A stretch of 64,000 nt of DNA from Pedobacter endophyticus (GTDB taxonomy: Bacteria; Bacteroidota; Bacteroidia; Sphingobacteriales; Sphingobacteriaceae), in contig NZ_CP064939.1 of assembly GCF_015679185.1 (NCBI RefSeq), positions 3,162,001 to 3,226,000 of the forward strand, given 5' to 3'. Every line of letters begins with the position of its first letter. The stretch's first letter is position 1. Shown here piece after piece: positions 61,066-64,000 of the stretch. The notes below the pieces were generated by a model. That model made no database searches and was not told where the DNA came from. It worked only from the letters and a program-made list of their open reading frames with translations. Made by a program: the position numbers and the translations under genes.

Positions 61066-62574
61066 ATGATTGATTTACAAATACAGGATAAGACGCACGA
61101 TGAGGCAAGACAAGGTGAGGCTTTAATTTTAGATGCACCCGTTAAAGCCGATGCCCGTAAATTATATATCGAAAGTTATGGCTGTGCAATGAACTTCGCC
61201 GACAGTGAAATCGTTGCTTCTATACTTTCAGAAACAGGCTTTGAAACTACAGGAGATTACCATCAGGCAGATGTGATCTTTATAAACACCTGTTCCATTC
61301 GCGAAAATGCGGAAACAAGAGTTAGAAACCGATTATCGCAGTTTGGAGCTGAGAAACGCCGTAATCCAAAGTTAATTGTTGGTGTTTTAGGCTGCATGGC
61401 AGAACGTTTGAAATCGAAATTTTTAGAAGAAGAGCGTTTGGTGGATGTAGTTGTTGGGCCCGATGCCTACCGCGATTTGCCCAACCTAATTGAGCAGGTA
61501 GAAAGCGGACATAAAGCAGTTAACGTACTCCTGTCTCGCGAAGAAACCTACGCCGATATTAGTCCCGTTCGCTTAAACAGCAACGGCATCACCGCGTTTA
61601 TTTCCATCACTCGCGGCTGTAATAACATGTGCTCATTTTGTGTGGTGCCTTTTACCCGTGGCCGCGAGCGTAGCCGTGATGCACACTCAATTGTAGCAGA
61701 AGCAAGGGCTTTGTTCGAGGCAGGTTACCGTGAGGTTACCCTACTCGGCCAAAACGTAGATTCGTACACCTGGACACCAGGGGCCCTCACTAACCCTTCC
61801 GGGGAGAGAGGGAACGCAGAGTTGCCTAACCAACCTAATGGGCAAGTCTCCCCTACAGGGGGAGATTTAGAGGGGGCTTTAGCCGGAGTTGTTAACTTTG
61901 CCAACCTTTTAGAAATGGTCGCTTTGGTAAGCCCCGAATTAAGGGTTCGGTTTTCCACCTCGCACCCAAAGGATATTACAGACGAGGTTTTACATACCAT
62001 TGCCAAATACGATAACATTTGCAACTATATTCATTTACCGGTACAATCGGGCAATACCCGGGTACTGGAACTGATGAACAGAACCTACACACGCGAATGG
62101 TACATTAACCGCATCGATGCCATTCGGAATATCATTCCGGGTTGTGCCATCTCAACAGATATTATTGCGGGTTTCTGCACCGAAACTGAAGAAGAGCATC
62201 AGGAAACACTGAGCATGATGGATTATGTGCAATATGATTTCGCCTATAACTTTACGTACTCAGAAAGACCGGGAACGCTGGCAGCACGTAAGCTGGAAGA
62301 TGATATTCCTGAAGAGGTGAAAAAACGCCGTTTAGCCGAGATATTGGCAAAACAACAGGCACACTCGTTAATGCGTTTGCAGGAATGGGTGGGCAAAACC
62401 GTTCGCGTTTTAATCGAAGGCACCTCAAAAAAATCTGACAAGGATTACTGTGGCAGAGGAGATAGCGGTGCAATGGCCATCTTTCCGGCGGTTGACAATG
62501 TAAAACCAGGCGAGTACGCAAATGTTTATATAGAAAGATGTACATCGGCCACGCTGATTGGAAGAATAGTTTAG
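61066..62574 (+). CDS. miaB: tRNA-2-methylthio-N6-dimethylallyladenosine synthase with an in-frame insertion
   Basis: MiaB methylthiolates i6A37 in tRNAs that read UNN codons. The 502-residue radical-SAM enzyme has the N-terminal cluster cysteines in [19 protein letters not shown] and LGCMAE, the radical-SAM triad [10 protein letters not shown], and a C-terminal TRAM domain. Between the conserved VDSYTW (ending at W236) and [10 protein letters not shown] (from V276) lies an extra segment of about 39 residues ([18 protein letters not shown]...), rich in Gly, Pro and Asn. Its DNA resembles the dispersed CCCC-x-GGGG repeat. The frame stays open, so the protein is probably still active. Confidence 0.95.
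   Translation: MIDLQIQDKTHDEARQGEALILDAPVKADARKLYIESYGCAMNFADSEIVASILSETGFETTGDYHQADVIFINTCSIRENAETRVRNRLSQFGAEKRRNPKLIVGVLGCMAERLKSKFLEEERLVDVVVGPDAYRDLPNLIEQVESGHKAVNVLLSREETYADISPVRLNSNGITAFISITRGCNNMCSFCVVPFTRGRERSRDAHSIVAEARALFEAGYREVTLLGQNVDSYTWTPGALTNPSGERGNAELPNQPNGQVSPTGGDLEGALAGVVNFANLLEMVALVSPELRVRFSTSHPKDITDEVLHTIAKYDNICNYIHLPVQSGNTRVLELMNRTYTREWYINRIDAIRNIIPGCAISTDIIAGFCTETEEEHQETLSMMDYVQYDFAYNFTYSERPGTLAARKLEDDIPEEVKKRRLAEILAKQQAHSLMRLQEWVGKTVRVLIEGTSKKSDKDYCGRGDSGAMAIFPAVDNVKPGEYANVYIERCTSATLIGRIV
61777..61890. repeat. Dispersed repeat inserted within miaB
   Basis: About 114 bases contain CCCTCACTAACCCTTCCGGG and CCCCTACAGGGGGAGATTTA elements similar to the repeat before fabD (5370-5452). 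The length is a multiple of three, so the reading frame is kept. Confidence 0.65.
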
Positions 62575-62818
62575 GAGAAAGTTCGGAGTCCGGAGTCTGA
62601 AAGTCCGAAGTGCTAGAGCTGAAAGACTAAAACTTTAAAAAGGCGAAAGGTAGAAGGTTTAAAGACTAAAGCTGAAAGCTTCAAGATTGATTTACAAATA
62701 CAAAAAAGCGCAAGGTAGAAAGGTTAGGCGGGCTTGATACTAAATACTTGATTCTAAAAGATTGTGGCGACCGAAAGGAAACTCTCATAGCTCACATCTC
62801 AATACTCAAATCTAATAA
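62575..62818. repeat. Spacer of ACTTCCGACTC-type repeat text
   Basis: Reverse-orientation relatives of the 4142-4268 and 20063-20093 repeats (GGAGTCCGGAGTCTGAAAGTC) are present, together with a run of GAAAGGTAGAAGGTT-like sequence. A match of 18 bases to the start of miaB (GATTGATTTACAAATACA) lies near 62683. Confidence 0.5.
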
Positions 62819-64000
62819 ATGGATACACAAAATATTAAACAACGATTCGGGATTATCGGCAATTCGCCGCTCCTCAACCGTGCCATAGATATTGCAAGCC
62901 AGGTTGCCCCAACGGATATGTCGGTATTAATTACTGGCGAAAGCGGAAGCGGTAAAGAGGTTTTCTCGCACATTATCCATCAAATGAGTGCCCGCAAGCA
63001 CGGCGCATTTATTGCCGTAAACTGCGGGGCCATACCAGAGGGAACGATAGATTCTGAACTTTTTGGACACGAAAAAGGCTCATTTACAGGCGCACACGAA
63101 GCCCGTAAAGGATACTTCGAAGTTGCAAATGGTGGTACCATCTTTTTAGATGAGGTTGCCGAATTGCCATTGGGGACACAGGCCCGTTTGTTAAGAATTT
63201 TAGAAAGTGGAGAATATTTAAGGGTAGGTTCATCTAAAGTTCAAAAAACCGATGTGCGTATTATTGCCGCCACCAATGTAGATGTTTATAACCGCGTAAA
63301 AAATGGCAAGTTCCGCGAGGATTTATATTACAGGTTAAATACCGTTCCCTTACGAATTCCAGCGCTGCACGAACGTAAAGAGGACATTTACCTGCTTTTT
63401 AGAAAGTTTGCTGCCGATTTTAGCGACAAATACCGCAGCCCCGGATTGCACCTCGAACAAGACGCTGTAAATATATTAACAAATTACAGTTGGCCAGGAA
63501 ATGTGCGCCAGCTAAAAAATATTGCCGAGCAGATTTGCGTTTTAGAGAAAGATAGAAATGTGACCGGACAAGCGCTGCTAAACTATATTCCCAACGAAGC
63601 GGGAAGCAATTTGCCAATGACGATCAATTCTCAATCGAAAGAAGATTTTACAGAAAGAGATATTTTGTACAAAGTGCTTTTCGATATGAAAAAGGATATG
63701 GTTGAGCTTAAAAAACTGGTAGCAGAAATTATTCAGCATGGCGGCAATACCGCAACGGTTCTGGCCGACAATCCTCAATACATCAATCAGCTTTACCGGG
63801 ATGTAGAATTACCTGCCGGACAGGAACATGCCTTTACCATTCAGCACCATACGCCAGGCAACAACGTAAACAACAACAACAATTCTGATTATTTTGCGCA
63901 CGATGCAGAAGAAGTTGAAGAATCGCTGTCGTTAGTCGACAAAGAATCTGATTTGATTAAAAAGGCGTTGAAAAAACACAAAGGCAAGCGCAAATTCGCC
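62819..64000 (+). CDS. Sigma-54-dependent transcriptional activator, 3' end missing
   Basis: The frame is open for 394 codons to the window edge. The protein begins almost directly with the AAA+ domain: GESGSGKE Walker A (40-47), the sigma-54 contact loop GSFTGA (87-92, usual form GAFTGA), Walker B GGTIFLDEVAE (105-115) and the arginine-finger region FREDLYYRLNTVP. There is no N-terminal receiver or sensor domain. The last visible residues (SDLIKKALKKHKGKRKFA) look like the start of the C-terminal Fis-type helix-turn-helix. It follows miaB by 244 bases. Confidence 0.92.
   Translation, partial: MDTQNIKQRFGIIGNSPLLNRAIDIASQVAPTDMSVLITGESGSGKEVFSHIIHQMSARKHGAFIAVNCGAIPEGTIDSELFGHEKGSFTGAHEARKGYFEVANGGTIFLDEVAELPLGTQARLLRILESGEYLRVGSSKVQKTDVRIIAATNVDVYNRVKNGKFREDLYYRLNTVPLRIPALHERKEDIYLLFRKFAADFSDKYRSPGLHLEQDAVNILTNYSWPGNVRQLKNIAEQICVLEKDRNVTGQALLNYIPNEAGSNLPMTINSQSKEDFTERDILYKVLFDMKKDMVELKKLVAEIIQHGGNTATVLADNPQYINQLYRDVELPAGQEHAFTIQHHTPGNNVNNNNNSDYFAHDAEEVEESLSLVDKESDLIKKALKKHKGKRKFA

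Noticed and set aside
62679..62697. 18-base match to the miaB start suggesting a duplicated 5' end
   Set aside because: The match is short, A/T-rich and not extended on either side; chance or slippage is sufficient.

Overview
The window looks like a chromosomal segment of a non-pathogenic Bacteroidota, most likely a Sphingobacteriaceae member (Pedobacter-like). The evidence is a fused lpxC-fabZ gene in an lpxD-lpxC/fabZ-lpxA run, a PorX-type PglZ response regulator, futalosine-pathway menaquinone genes (mqnB, mqnD), a miaB followed by a sigma-54 activator, several promoters of the Bacteroidota form TTTG-N19-21-TAnnTTTG, and no obvious Shine-Dalgarno use. No rRNA, tRNA, CRISPR array, prophage or transposase was seen. 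The assignment is inference from gene content, not a database match.

Layout. 1-1.9 kb: sensor kinase (cut by the window edge) and OmpR-type regulator. 2.5-4.1 kb: mqnB-mqnD. 4.3-6.3 kb: PTPS-like enzyme, folE, fabD. 6.4-15.8 kb: a 1243-residue kinase, a coiled-coil membrane protein, a GHL10 glycosidase, a NagX-like membrane protein and exonuclease III. 16-18.3 kb: 5-formyl-THF cyclo-ligase, a 52-residue protein with a HigA-N-terminus look, and two tandem efp genes, one of which lacks the loop-tip lysine. 18.4-18.7 kb: a probable non-coding RNA. 18.7-24.7 kb: ABC ATPase, GNAT, lipid A genes and an HD hydrolase. 24.8-27.8 kb: porX, ECF sigma factor and putative anti-sigma. 28-38.5 kb: cold-shock protein and mostly secreted or envelope enzymes (NAGPA-type protein, zinc metalloprotease, aspartyl protease with PDZ, DacB-type carboxypeptidase, histidine phosphatase, VanX-like dipeptidase). 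39.4-47.1 kb: alanine dehydrogenase-like protein, tsaE, gdx-like exporter, a thioesterase-DinB-kinase operon and gltX. 48.2-56.1 kb: a zinc metallopeptidase and a six-gene phosphorelay/CheR/CheB operon without chemoreceptors. 56.3-60.8 kb: two AsmA-like paralogues. 61-64 kb: miaB and a sigma-54 activator (cut by the window edge).

Intergenic space is unusually rich in short dispersed hairpin repeats. At least nine families recur, several in local tandem arrays: five copies at 38.6-39.4 kb, a 143-bp unit at 58.4-58.9 kb followed by a 13-bp microsatellite, and a 97-99-bp unit at 26.4-26.6 kb. Some arms differ by compensating changes. One repeat seems to have entered the miaB reading frame in frame, adding about 39 residues.

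The strongest candidates for new biology are the lysine-less EF-P paralogue, the promoter-hairpin-terminator unit at 18.47-18.67 kb, the porX/ECF/anti-sigma neighbourhood, two promoters placed so that transcription should begin at the start codon (lpxD and the gdx-like gene), and the repeat families.
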